DNA of 40,028 bases, from assembly GCA_947460855.1 (NCBI GenBank), contig CANHGU010000004.1, forward strand, positions 1-40,028. Direction: 5' to 3'. The position numbers and the translations under genes are program-made. The stretch is from Candidatus Nanopelagicaceae bacterium (GTDB lineage: Bacteria > Actinomycetota > Actinomycetes > Nanopelagicales > Nanopelagicaceae). The notes under the pieces were generated by a model, which was not told where the DNA came from, searched no databases, and was given only the letters and a program-made list of their open reading frames with translations. This document shows positions 25,528-32,659 of the stretch, piece after piece (position 1 is the stretch's first letter; every line of letters starts with the position of its first letter).

Positions 25528-25836
25528 CTACCTCTTCTGTACTCCTCTCCTCCCCCAATAAACCCACATTGCCATAACGGAAAGTACAAGTGCAAACCCA
25601 AAAAGTAGATCTTCTAAGGGCGCTGATGCAATTCTAATTCCCATAATTGCCTCCGGGTTATACATAACAATATTTCGGGAAGTGAGCCACCAATTAGTAA
25701 TTAATTGAAAAGGCAGGATAATTCCATAACTTGTCCAAAATACTGCACGAGTTAGTAGCTGAGTCTTAATTAAAAATAAATCAAAGAAAACCGCAAACAA
25801 CAGAGCAAAAATTGCGATATCTGAGTAGATCATCAC
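25528..25836 (-). CDS. crtYd: Lycopene cyclase subunit CrtYd-like
   Basis: One half of the heterodimeric lycopene cyclase found in actinobacteria. The 102 residues form three membrane segments and contain the lycopene-cyclase-domain signature IASAPLEDLLFGFALVLS near residue 70, with the conserved Pro-x-Glu-Asp. The start is a GTG overlapping the crtYc stop, or the next-codon ATG at 25833. Together with CrtYc it should form beta or epsilon rings on lycopene; ring type and number are not predictable. It abuts crtB tail to tail. Confidence 0.88.
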   Translation of the reverse strand: MMIYSDIAIFALLFAVFFDLFLIKTQLLTRAVFWTSYGIILPFQLITNWWLTSRNIVMYNPEAIMGIRIASAPLEDLLFGFALVLSVMAMWVYWGRRGVQKR

Positions 25837-26162
25837 TCATCCCCTACTTTCCAATGGCGCTTAATGCTACGAACCGCCTCAATAGTCATAATTGCAGCCA
25901 TAGGTACGATTATGAAGAAGAGGAACTCTTCAAATGGGATATCAAATGGACCAATAATCCCTAAGATTTGATCTTTATCAAAGTACCAATGACCTCTTGC
26001 AATTGCGTACGCATCCCAAATTAAGAAAAAAATTGAAACTGGAAACACGCTCATGATTACTCGCTTAATTCTTTTCAAAACACCTATTTTATAGACAACT
26101 TCCAGCCAAAACGAGCCAACAATAGTAAAAATTAGCATCGCCGTGTAACCAAACTTAAGCAC
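25833..26162 (-). CDS. crtYc: Lycopene cyclase subunit CrtYc-like
   Basis: Other half of the heterodimeric lycopene cyclase. The 109 residues have three membrane segments, with WDAYAIARGHWYFD near residue 49 and the signature DIPFEEFLFFIIVP near residue 75, as expected for the c-type subunit. GTG at 26162 is chosen because TATAGT (26174-26169) sits six bases before it, matching the leaderless pattern seen elsewhere; a TTG two codons upstream (26168) is also in frame. It overlaps crtYd by four bases. It is divergent from the TPP riboswitch-pnuT unit. Confidence 0.87.
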   Translation of the reverse strand: MLKFGYTAMLIFTIVGSFWLEVVYKIGVLKRIKRVIMSVFPVSIFFLIWDAYAIARGHWYFDKDQILGIIGPFDIPFEEFLFFIIVPMAAIMTIEAVRSIKRHWKVGDE

Positions 26163-26168
26163 AAGCAA

Positions 26169-26174
26169 ACTATA
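26169..26174 (-). promoter_or_regulatory. -10 element of a predicted leaderless promoter (crtYc-crtYd)
   Basis: TATAGT on the minus strand ends six bases before the GTG at 26162. No ribosome binding site precedes the gene. Confidence 0.55.
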
Positions 26175-26197
26175 GACAATTTTTGTACTCTACCTAC

Positions 26198-26203
26198 TAG
26201 AAT
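26198..26203 (+). promoter_or_regulatory. Possible -10 element of the riboswitch-pnuT transcript
   Basis: TAGAAT lies just upstream of the riboswitch; a weak -35-like TAGACA is at 26173-26178 with a 19-base spacer. Placement fits a transcript beginning at the aptamer's 5' side. Confidence 0.4.
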
Positions 26204-26205
26204 TA

Positions 26206-26289
26206 CCTGTGCGGGAGCTAAGAAATTTAGCTGAGAGGGCTTGAAACTCAAGCCGACCGGTTGACCAGTTCGGTAATGCGAATTGGAAA
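26206..26289 (+). ncRNA. TPP riboswitch (THI element)
   Basis: Thiamine pyrophosphate-sensing aptamer before the pnuT gene. Conserved blocks are in the right order: GGGAGC, then GCTGAGAGG (the CUGAGA core) with the variable stem-loop GGCTTGAAACTCAAGCC, then GACC-GGTTGACC and the 3' block GTTCGGTAATGCGAA. The aptamer ends right at the purine-rich ribosome binding site (GGAAAGG) of the gene, which suggests ligand-dependent masking of translation start rather than a terminator. No terminator hairpin with a T-run is present. Confidence 0.88.
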
Positions 26290-26299
26290 GGAAAAAATC

Positions 26300-26845
26300 A
26301 TGTCTTTATTGGAGATATTTGCATTCGCTACATCCCTTATTGGAGTAATTCTAGGTGTATTAGGACCCCGTTCAACATGGCCATGGTGGGGCGTAAGTAG
26401 TCTTCTTTATTCAATATTATTTTTTCAATCTGCCTACTACGCCAGTGCTGCACTTCAATTTATTTTTATAGCTGGCGGCATTTGGGGATGGTTTGGTTGG
26501 GGAGCTAATGGAGCAAAGCCTAGAAAATCCACTAATAATGAAAGATTGCTTACATTTGTATTAGTTGCAATCTCCTCATTAATTATTTGGCCCTTACTAA
26601 TAAACATAGGTGCAACTTCATCAGCAATAGAATCTTTTGGCTTTGTCGGAAGTGTTGTGGCGCAGCTACTCATGGTTTGGCAACGATATGAGGCTTGGCC
26701 ACTATGGTTTATCGTTGATGCTGCCTATACTTACCAATACTTTACCGGTAAGTTGTTATTAACAAGTTTTCTTTACCTAATATTTACTGTGATAGCAATT
26801 TGGGGTTGGATTCGATGGGGAAAAGAATCAACCAAGAATGATTAA
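26300..26845 (+). CDS. pnuT: PnuT-like thiamine transporter (PnuC family)
   Basis: Membrane transporter of 181 residues with about seven hydrophobic segments and PnuC-family features: the tryptophan-rich WPWWGVSSLLYSILFFQS, GGIWGWFGWG near residue 60, and QRYEAWPLWFIVDAAYTYQYF. The ATG at 26300 follows GGAAAGG, so a longer reading from a TTG at 26261 inside the riboswitch is rejected. Control by a TPP riboswitch identifies the substrate as thiamine rather than nicotinamide riboside. PnuC-type carriers work by facilitated diffusion and depend on phosphorylation of the substrate inside, so the kinase gene five bases downstream is notable. Confidence 0.88.
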   Translation: MSLLEIFAFATSLIGVILGVLGPRSTWPWWGVSSLLYSILFFQSAYYASAALQFIFIAGGIWGWFGWGANGAKPRKSTNNERLLTFVLVAISSLIIWPLLINIGATSSAIESFGFVGSVVAQLLMVWQRYEAWPLWFIVDAAYTYQYFTGKLLLTSFLYLIFTVIAIWGWIRWGKESTKND

Positions 26846-26850
26846 CTAAG

Positions 26851-27393
26851 ATGCATTATTTTAATTTGCTGTCTGACATGCTAGAAATCAATTCAGATAC
26901 TCCCTGCATAATTGCTATCGATGGCGTTGCGGGCAGTGGTAAAACTACACTTGCACTTAATCTCTTAAAAGATTTGCCTAGCGTTGAAGTAGTGCATATG
27001 GATGATCTCTACGATGGCTGGGAGGACCCACTCTCGCAAAAGTTGAAAGATCGAGTTTTAACTCAAATATTGGAGCCATTTTCAAGTAATCTTCCGGTCG
27101 AATACCAATGTTTTAATTGGCACTTGAATAGATTCGATAGCCAAAAAATTGTTGATAGATGCGATTTTTTAATACTAGAAGGCGTCGGTGCTGGGCAAAA
27201 TAGCTTTAGAAGTTACATGGAGAAAATCATTTGGATGGAAATCGACCCTTTAGTTGGATTAGAACGAGTTGTAACTCGAGATGGTGAACAGGTTCGAGAT
27301 AAAATGGCGAAATTCTTGATAGATCAAAATACTCATTTTTTAATAGAATCAACTAGAAATAAAGCGGATTACACCCTAACTGGCGCGCCATAA
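26851..27393 (+). CDS. Small P-loop kinase, uridine-kinase-like (possible thiamine trapping kinase)
   Basis: Cytoplasmic nucleoside/small-molecule kinase-like protein of 180 residues. It has the Walker A loop IDGVAGSGKTTLA near residues 24-36, an HMDDLYDGWEDP element after strand 2 that resembles the substrate/metal site of uridine kinase-like proteins, and ILEGVGAG as the Walker B-like strand near residue 110. The basic RVVTRDGEQVRDKM lies where a lid is expected. I do not recognise a precise family member. It starts five bases after pnuT within the riboswitch-controlled unit, so a role in phosphorylating imported thiamine is possible but unproven. Confidence 0.7.
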   Translation: MHYFNLLSDMLEINSDTPCIIAIDGVAGSGKTTLALNLLKDLPSVEVVHMDDLYDGWEDPLSQKLKDRVLTQILEPFSSNLPVEYQCFNWHLNRFDSQKIVDRCDFLILEGVGAGQNSFRSYMEKIIWMEIDPLVGLERVVTRDGEQVRDKMAKFLIDQNTHFLIESTRNKADYTLTGAP

Positions 27394-27417
27394 ACTCTGA
27401 TTCTAAGACTCATTCTC

Positions 27418-27423
27418 TAAACT
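27418..27423 (+). promoter_or_regulatory. -10 element of a predicted leaderless promoter (Ser/Thr kinase)
   Basis: TAAACT ends six bases before the GTG at 27430. No Shine-Dalgarno sequence is present, so the kinase gene probably has its own start separate from the riboswitch unit. Confidence 0.55.
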
Positions 27424-27429
27424 TTCACC

Positions 27430-29334
27430 GTGTCTGATCTAACTGGTGAGTTGATAGATAGTCGTTACTTATTACAACGACTAATAGCATCCGGTGGAAT
27501 GGCAACAATTTATGTAGGTATTGATACAAGATTAGATCGACCAGTTGCTGTAAAGATTATGCATGCACACCTGGCAAGTGATGAAGCATTTGTATCTAGG
27601 TTTATCAAGGAAGCAAAAGCAACCGCTGCCCTATCTCATCCTAATATTGTTTCAATTCAAGATCAGGGTTGGAATGAAAATGGTCCACCAGCGGTATTTC
27701 TTGTTATGGAGTTAGTAGAGGGCAGCACACTTCGCGATTACCTTAATCAACAAGGCGCGCTGACAGTTGAGCAAATGTTTCAGTTAATTAATCCGGTTCT
27801 AAGTGCTCTATCGGCTGCTCACCGTATTGGAATTGTTCACAGAGATATTAAGCCTGAAAATATTTTAATCTCTAAAGATGGTCGGGTAAAAGTTGCTGAT
27901 TTTGGTTTGGCACGAAATATGGCAATGGGCCAAACATTAACCGTTGAGTCAAGTGTGGTACTTGGAAGTGTTTCATATTTATCTCCAGAACAGGTTCAAC
28001 GCGGAGTTGCTGACGCAAGAAGTGATATCTATGCAGTTGGTATTGTTTTATATGAAATGCTAATTGGGTCTAAGCCATACGAAGGTGAGACACCTATCCA
28101 GATTGCTTACCGACATGTAAATGATCGCATACCAAATATAAAAGGTATCAAAAATGAAATTCCTGTGGCAATTGCCGAACTTGTTTATGCCGCAACTGCA
28201 CCAAACCCAGATCAGCGACCAAAAAATGCTGAGGAGTTACTCAGTAAACTTCGCGAAATTCAATCTGAAATTGATCCAAAAAAACGCCAAATGAGTTTAG
28301 AACTTGATTTGCCGCCATCTACTGTGAAAAAAATATCTAGGCGGGGTAAAGTTTCAGTTGGTCTAGCGTTTGAAAATATTAAAGAAAAAACCTCACAATT
28401 AATTTCCACCAAACCAATTAAAGAAGTAAAAGCTGAAGAATCGATTGGCACCAGAAAGCGTAAACTCTCTAAAAGAGTAAAACGAAATCGAATAATTGCT
28501 GTTTTATTACTCATCTCTTTAATTTTCGGAGGTTATAAATTATCTGGTATTGGAAAGATTGCAGTTCCATCTCTAGTCGGAATGAATCAAAGTGAGGCAA
28601 AGAAATCCCTTGGTTTAATAGGGTTAGAAAGTCAATTAATCGAGGAGGTATATAGCGAAAATGTTCCTAAGGGGAAGATTATTCAAACCAAGCCAGGAGG
28701 TGGAAGCAAAGTTGCTCCTACTAGTAAAATTGGTCTGATAATTTCTAAAGGGCAGGAGCGAATAATTGTTCCAGTGCTTAAAGGCTTAACACCTGATACT
28801 GCATCTGCTCAGCTATCTGATTTAGGATTAACCGTAGGAAGTATAAGTGAGTCATTTGACATGAAAATTTCTGCAGGATATGTAATAGCTTCGGATCCAA
28901 AGGATTCTACTGAAGTAAAAAGAAAAACAATTATTAATTTGATTGTTAGTAAAGGAATAGAACAGCTAGTACTAGCATCTTACGTTGGGAAAAGCGGAGA
29001 GCAGGCGCTCTCCGAACTAACTGATTTAGGCTTTGATGTTAACGCCTCTTATAAATTTAGTGAGAGTATTTTTAAGGGCCAGGTAATTTCTCAGTTACCA
29101 GAAAAATCAGAGAGTTTAGGTAAAGCCAGCAAAGTTGAATTAGTAATATCTAAGGGTCCAGAATTTGTCTTTGTGCCGAATGTATTAGGCAAAAGCAAAA
29201 ATGATGCACTCTTAGACCTTGAAAACTTGGGGTTACGCGTAGTTGTTAAAGGAATAGGTAAAGTAAACAACATATCGCCATCTATTGGAAGCAAAGTTAA
29301 GCAGGGCACGAAAATCACTCTTACTCTTAGATAA
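27430..29334 (+). CDS. pknB: PASTA-domain Ser/Thr protein kinase (PknB/Stk1 family)
   Basis: Membrane receptor kinase sensing cell wall fragments and phosphorylating division and wall proteins. The 634 residues comprise a kinase domain (about 13-275) with a glycine loop ASGGMATIYVG, catalytic lysine K42 in VAVKIMH, HRDIKPENIL with D139, and DFG at 157-159. A basic juxtamembrane part and one membrane segment (about 355-372) follow, then four extracellular PASTA repeats from 376. The third repeat lacks the usual opening VP and the fourth is shorter. Synteny with metF, prenyl synthase and DAHP synthase places it where pknL lies in Mycobacterium tuberculosis; the symbol given is the family name. 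The start is GTG. Confidence 0.93.
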   Translation: MSDLTGELIDSRYLLQRLIASGGMATIYVGIDTRLDRPVAVKIMHAHLASDEAFVSRFIKEAKATAALSHPNIVSIQDQGWNENGPPAVFLVMELVEGSTLRDYLNQQGALTVEQMFQLINPVLSALSAAHRIGIVHRDIKPENILISKDGRVKVADFGLARNMAMGQTLTVESSVVLGSVSYLSPEQVQRGVADARSDIYAVGIVLYEMLIGSKPYEGETPIQIAYRHVNDRIPNIKGIKNEIPVAIAELVYAATAPNPDQRPKNAEELLSKLREIQSEIDPKKRQMSLELDLPPSTVKKISRRGKVSVGLAFENIKEKTSQLISTKPIKEVKAEESIGTRKRKLSKRVKRNRIIAVLLLISLIFGGYKLSGIGKIAVPSLVGMNQSEAKKSLGLIGLESQLIEEVYSENVPKGKIIQTKPGGGSKVAPTSKIGLIISKGQERIIVPVLKGLTPDTASAQLSDLGLTVGSISESFDMKISAGYVIASDPKDSTEVKRKTIINLIVSKGIEQLVLASYVGKSGEQALSELTDLGFDVNASYKFSESIFKGQVISQLPEKSESLGKASKVELVISKGPEFVFVPNVLGKSKNDALLDLENLGLRVVVKGIGKVNNISPSIGSKVKQGTKITLTLR

Positions 29335-29355
29335 AGCGGTCGCATCACTCTCAGG

Positions 29356-29361
29356 TAGGCT
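29356..29361 (+). promoter_or_regulatory. -10 element of a predicted leaderless promoter (endonuclease IV)
   Basis: TAGGCT ends six bases before the GTG at 29368, with no Shine-Dalgarno sequence. The 33-base gap after the kinase gene otherwise holds nothing. Confidence 0.55.
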
Positions 29362-29367
29362 CACCAA

Positions 29368-30243
29368 GTGGCAGTAGAAAAAAGCTCGATTCGAATCGGA
29401 GCACATGTACCGACCTCAGGTGGGATGGCGACTCGATCAATTGAATATGCATTAACAATTAAAGCTGAAGCAATACAAGTATTTGCATCCAGTCCTAGAA
29501 CCTGGGCAACATCAACGCCAAACCCAGCAATGGATGAAGCATTTAAAATTAAGACAGCAGAACATGATATTAAGCCCTACGTCCATGCATCATTTTTGAT
29601 TAATCTGGGTTCCCCAACACAATCTACTTATGAAAACTCACTTGCTGCTACCACCTATTCCCTTAAACGTGGATATGAAATTGGCGCACATGGTGTTGTT
29701 GTTCATACCGGTTCAGCGGTTGATGAGTCTCACGTTCCCCAAGCATGGAAACAGATTCATGAAGGTGTAATGCCAATTCTTAATAATTTAAAGGATGAAG
29801 ATCCGTGGTTACTACTGGAACCAACAGCCGGACAGGGTCAGTCGCTAGTAAAAAAATTAGATGACCTAATAAAATATTTTGATGCACTTGAGTGGCATCC
29901 AAAAGTTGGAGTTTGCCTTGATACCTGCCATGTATTTGCGGCTGGTCATGACATCAAAAAGCCCGGTGGTATGACAGAAACTATTGATCTCCTGGTTAAA
30001 TTAGTTGGAGTAGAACGCATCAAGTTAATACATGTAAACGACTCCATGGATATTTGTGGTAACTTGAAAGATAGACATCAAAATATTGGTAAGGGCGAGA
30101 TCGGAACTAAGCCATTTAATGAATTGGTATCTCACCCGGCAATTTTAAATGCTCCACTTATTTTGGAAACTCCTGGTGCTGAGCCAGAACATGGAAGTGA
30201 AGTAGCTCTTCTTAAGAAAATGCGAAGCAAAAATGAAAAGTAA
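29368..30243 (+). CDS. nfo: Endonuclease IV (AP endonuclease, family 2)
   Basis: Zinc-dependent AP endonuclease of base excision repair. The 291-residue TIM-barrel protein shows RIGAHVPTSGGMATRS at the start, YVHASFLINLGSP, VVHTGSAVDE, LLEPTAGQGQS, GVCLDTCHVFAAGHD, and KLIHVNDSMDICGNLKDRHQNIGKGEIG. These together contain the histidines, aspartates and glutamates of the trinuclear zinc site. The start is GTG. The end overlaps the start of an EamA permease by 11 bases. Confidence 0.94.
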   Translation: MAVEKSSIRIGAHVPTSGGMATRSIEYALTIKAEAIQVFASSPRTWATSTPNPAMDEAFKIKTAEHDIKPYVHASFLINLGSPTQSTYENSLAATTYSLKRGYEIGAHGVVVHTGSAVDESHVPQAWKQIHEGVMPILNNLKDEDPWLLLEPTAGQGQSLVKKLDDLIKYFDALEWHPKVGVCLDTCHVFAAGHDIKKPGGMTETIDLLVKLVGVERIKLIHVNDSMDICGNLKDRHQNIGKGEIGTKPFNELVSHPAILNAPLILETPGAEPEHGSEVALLKKMRSKNEK

Positions 30244-31111
30244 GCCAATTCTATATATTGCTATGGCTACCGTCGCCGCTATCTGGGGTAGTTCATTTGT
30301 GGTTATGAAAGACTCACTAGAGCGTCAAAATGTCTTTTCATTTCTAGCATCAAGGTTTGTACTTGCTTTTTTACTTATGTTTATTTATAGACCTACCGTA
30401 TTCAAAGGACTTTCTCGAAGGTTTGTCTTGAGGGGAATTGCAGCTGGAGTTTTATTGGGTGCTGGCTATATTTTCCAAACTTATGGATTAACTAAAACAA
30501 CTGTATCGAATACCGGATTTATTACCGGTTTGTATTTGGTTTTTACACCATTAATTTCACTTATTCTGCTTAAACGTCACGTCCTAGGGATGCAATGGCT
30601 TGCAGTGATGATTGCAACAGTTGGTCTTTTCTTGATCTCTTATGATGGTGTAAAAATTGGTTTTGGCGAGTCATTGGTTTTACTCTCAGCATTAATATAT
30701 GGAGCTCACTTTGTCGCACTTGGTGAGTGGAGTGATGGTGGAAATACCTATGCGTTAACTGCAATTCAAATAGCAACCGTGGCTTTAATTACAACATTGT
30801 TTGCAGCTAAGGATGGTTTTCAAATGGCTCCAGACCAGACTGTATGGGTAGCAATTTTCTATACCGCTTTCTTTGCAACCTTCCTAGCATTTTTAGTTCA
30901 AACTAAAGCACAGTCAGTCATGAGTGCAACGGTTGCTAGTGTGCTACTTGCAACTGAGACACCATTTGCGGTTTTATTTGGTCTCTACTTTCATAGTGAC
31001 CCAATCACATTAAGAATTATCATAGGTGGAGGCCTCGTAATGGGCGCGATGGCACTAGTTATATGGACCGACGCAAGAAAAGCAAATGTGAGAGCATTCC
31101 ACCATGACTAA
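30233..31111 (+). CDS. EamA/DMT family permease
   Basis: Inner membrane transporter of the drug/metabolite superfamily with ten predicted helices in two EamA repeats over 292 residues. The N-terminal WGSSFVVMKDS and the FQTYGLTKTTVSNTGFITGLYLVFTPL segment are typical. Its start lies within the end of nfo, and its end overlaps the threonine aldolase start by eight bases, so the three are likely co-transcribed. Amino acid or metabolite efflux is usual for the family; the substrate is unknown. Confidence 0.85.
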   Translation: MKSKPILYIAMATVAAIWGSSFVVMKDSLERQNVFSFLASRFVLAFLLMFIYRPTVFKGLSRRFVLRGIAAGVLLGAGYIFQTYGLTKTTVSNTGFITGLYLVFTPLISLILLKRHVLGMQWLAVMIATVGLFLISYDGVKIGFGESLVLLSALIYGAHFVALGEWSDGGNTYALTAIQIATVALITTLFAAKDGFQMAPDQTVWVAIFYTAFFATFLAFLVQTKAQSVMSATVASVLLATETPFAVLFGLYFHSDPITLRIIIGGGLVMGAMALVIWTDARKANVRAFHHD

Positions 31112-32153
31112 TATAGATTTGAGATCAGATACGGTAACAAAGCCATCACCTCAAATGCGTGAGGCAATGGCAAAAGCAGATGTTGGTGATGATGTCTATG
31201 GCGAGGACCCAACTATTAACTCTCTTGAGGAGAGAATTTCAGAAATGTTTGGCAAAGAGGCGGCCCTGTTTTGTCCAAGTGGATCATTAGCAAATCAATT
31301 AGCGATTCGAATGTTAGTTGCCCCAGGTGAAGAGTTAATCACAGAAACAAACTCACATATCGTTAGAGCAGAGTTAGGAGCGGGAGCAGTCTTTAGCGGT
31401 ATTACAACTCGAACTTGGTTGGCAGAACGTGGGTCCTTATTGGCAGATGATCCATTGAAAATTGCCAGACCAGACTCTGGTCCCTATTTAGTTTCTACAA
31501 CAGCAATCGCCGTAGAAAATACTCACAACTTTGGTGGTGGAACTGTTCAGCCAATTAGCGAAATTAAAAAATTAAGAGCTGAAAGTGAAAAACTTGGAAT
31601 AGCACTTCACCTAGATGGTGCGCGGATTTGGAATGCTCATATTGCATCTGGAACAGAATTTAAAGAATATGGAAGATACTTTGACACTATAAGTGTGTGC
31701 TTGTCTAAAGGACTTGGCGCACCAGTTGGTTCATTAATGCTCTCCACAAAAGAGCGAGTTTTAAAGGCAAGGCAGTGGCGAAAGCGCTATGGCGGCGGAA
31801 TGAGGCAAGCTGGTATTTTAGCTGCTGCTGGTCATTTCGCTTTAGATAACAATTTAAATTTACTTAAGAATGATCATAAAAAAGCTAAAGCTATTGCAGT
31901 TGCAGTAGCCTCAATTGCGCCAAAAACTATTAATCCAGAGCATGTCCAAACAAATATTGTTGGTTTAGATCTGGATTCAATAACAATCTCTGCATCTGAG
32001 CTATCTGCCCAACTTAAGGAAAAGGGAATTTTAGCAAGTGCTCTAGGTCCAAAATATTTACGTCTAGTCACCCATCTTGATATTACCGACAGTGATATTG
32101 AAAAAGTAAACTCAATTTTGCCGCAGTTATTGCAGCGCTCCCTCGTGTCTTAG
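31104..32153 (+). CDS. ltaE: Low-specificity threonine aldolase
   Basis: PLP enzyme cleaving threonine to glycine and acetaldehyde. The 349-residue fold-type I protein begins with IDLRSDTVTKPSPQMREAM, a hallmark of the family, followed by GDDVYGEDPTIN, FCPSGSLANQLAIR, ENTHNFGGGTV, LHLDGARIWNA, and CLSKGLGAPVGS, whose lysine should bind PLP. The C-terminal end overlaps the convergent ogt gene by 27 bases. It is coupled to the preceding permease. Confidence 0.92.
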   Translation: MTNIDLRSDTVTKPSPQMREAMAKADVGDDVYGEDPTINSLEERISEMFGKEAALFCPSGSLANQLAIRMLVAPGEELITETNSHIVRAELGAGAVFSGITTRTWLAERGSLLADDPLKIARPDSGPYLVSTTAIAVENTHNFGGGTVQPISEIKKLRAESEKLGIALHLDGARIWNAHIASGTEFKEYGRYFDTISVCLSKGLGAPVGSLMLSTKERVLKARQWRKRYGGGMRQAGILAAAGHFALDNNLNLLKNDHKKAKAIAVAVASIAPKTINPEHVQTNIVGLDLDSITISASELSAQLKEKGILASALGPKYLRLVTHLDITDSDIEKVNSILPQLLQRSLVS

Positions 32154-32621
32154 TAACCACTCTTTTACTTCAGCTCCATAAGCGTAATTTCCTAATGAGC
32201 CACCACTTTTAACAATTCGGTGACATGGAATAATCGGTGCAACTAAATTACCAGCACAAGCACTTCCTGTTGCTCTTACCGCATCCGCTGAGCCAGATCG
32301 TTTTGCTAACTCTGCATATGACCAGGTTTTACCAGCTGGCACTTTGCGCATAGCCTTCCATACAGATTGATAAAAAGTCGCTCCCGGCTGACGCACTTGA
32401 ATCGAGTTAAGTGCTGAGATGTTGCCAATAAAGTAATCATTAATTAACTCACTAAGTACTGGAATCTCAGGTACTAAACTAAAATCTCGAACAGCATCCT
32501 CTGATGAGAGGCGTTTGGTTAAATCCTCAAAACTACTAAACCCAGAGGCTAATAAAATTTGTTGATCTGCAATTAAATAAAGTAGGCCAATCGGGGTTTG
32601 TAGAGTAGTTCGAGATAGCAC
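32127..32621 (-). CDS. ogt: Methylated-DNA-protein-cysteine methyltransferase
   Basis: Suicide repair protein removing alkyl groups from O6-alkylguanine. The 164 residues include an N-terminal RNase H-like part (TPIGLLYLIAD), the helix-turn-helix region VPAGKTWSYAELAKR with VRATGSACAGN (conserved RAxGxAxxxN), and the active-site PCHRIV with the acceptor C133. The start is GTG at 32621, with TAGCCT six bases upstream. The 3' end overlaps the threonine aldolase gene. Confidence 0.95.
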   Translation of the reverse strand: MLSRTTLQTPIGLLYLIADQQILLASGFSSFEDLTKRLSSEDAVRDFSLVPEIPVLSELINDYFIGNISALNSIQVRQPGATFYQSVWKAMRKVPAGKTWSYAELAKRSGSADAVRATGSACAGNLVAPIIPCHRIVKSGGSLGNYAYGAEVKEWLLRHEGALQ

Positions 32622-32627
32622 TATTAG

Positions 32628-32633
32628 AGGCTA
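32628..32633 (-). promoter_or_regulatory. -10 element of a predicted leaderless promoter (ogt)
   Basis: TAGCCT on the minus strand ends six bases before the GTG at 32621; no Shine-Dalgarno is present. Confidence 0.55.
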
Positions 32634-32659
32634 GACCTAAATCAGCAGTAAGGGAATAT

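Noticed and set aside
15715-26162. Rhodopsin or beta-carotene cleavage (blh) gene in the carotenoid region
   Set aside because: Every coding region here was accounted for by other families; no seven-helix protein with a retinal-binding lysine motif or Blh-like sequence was found.
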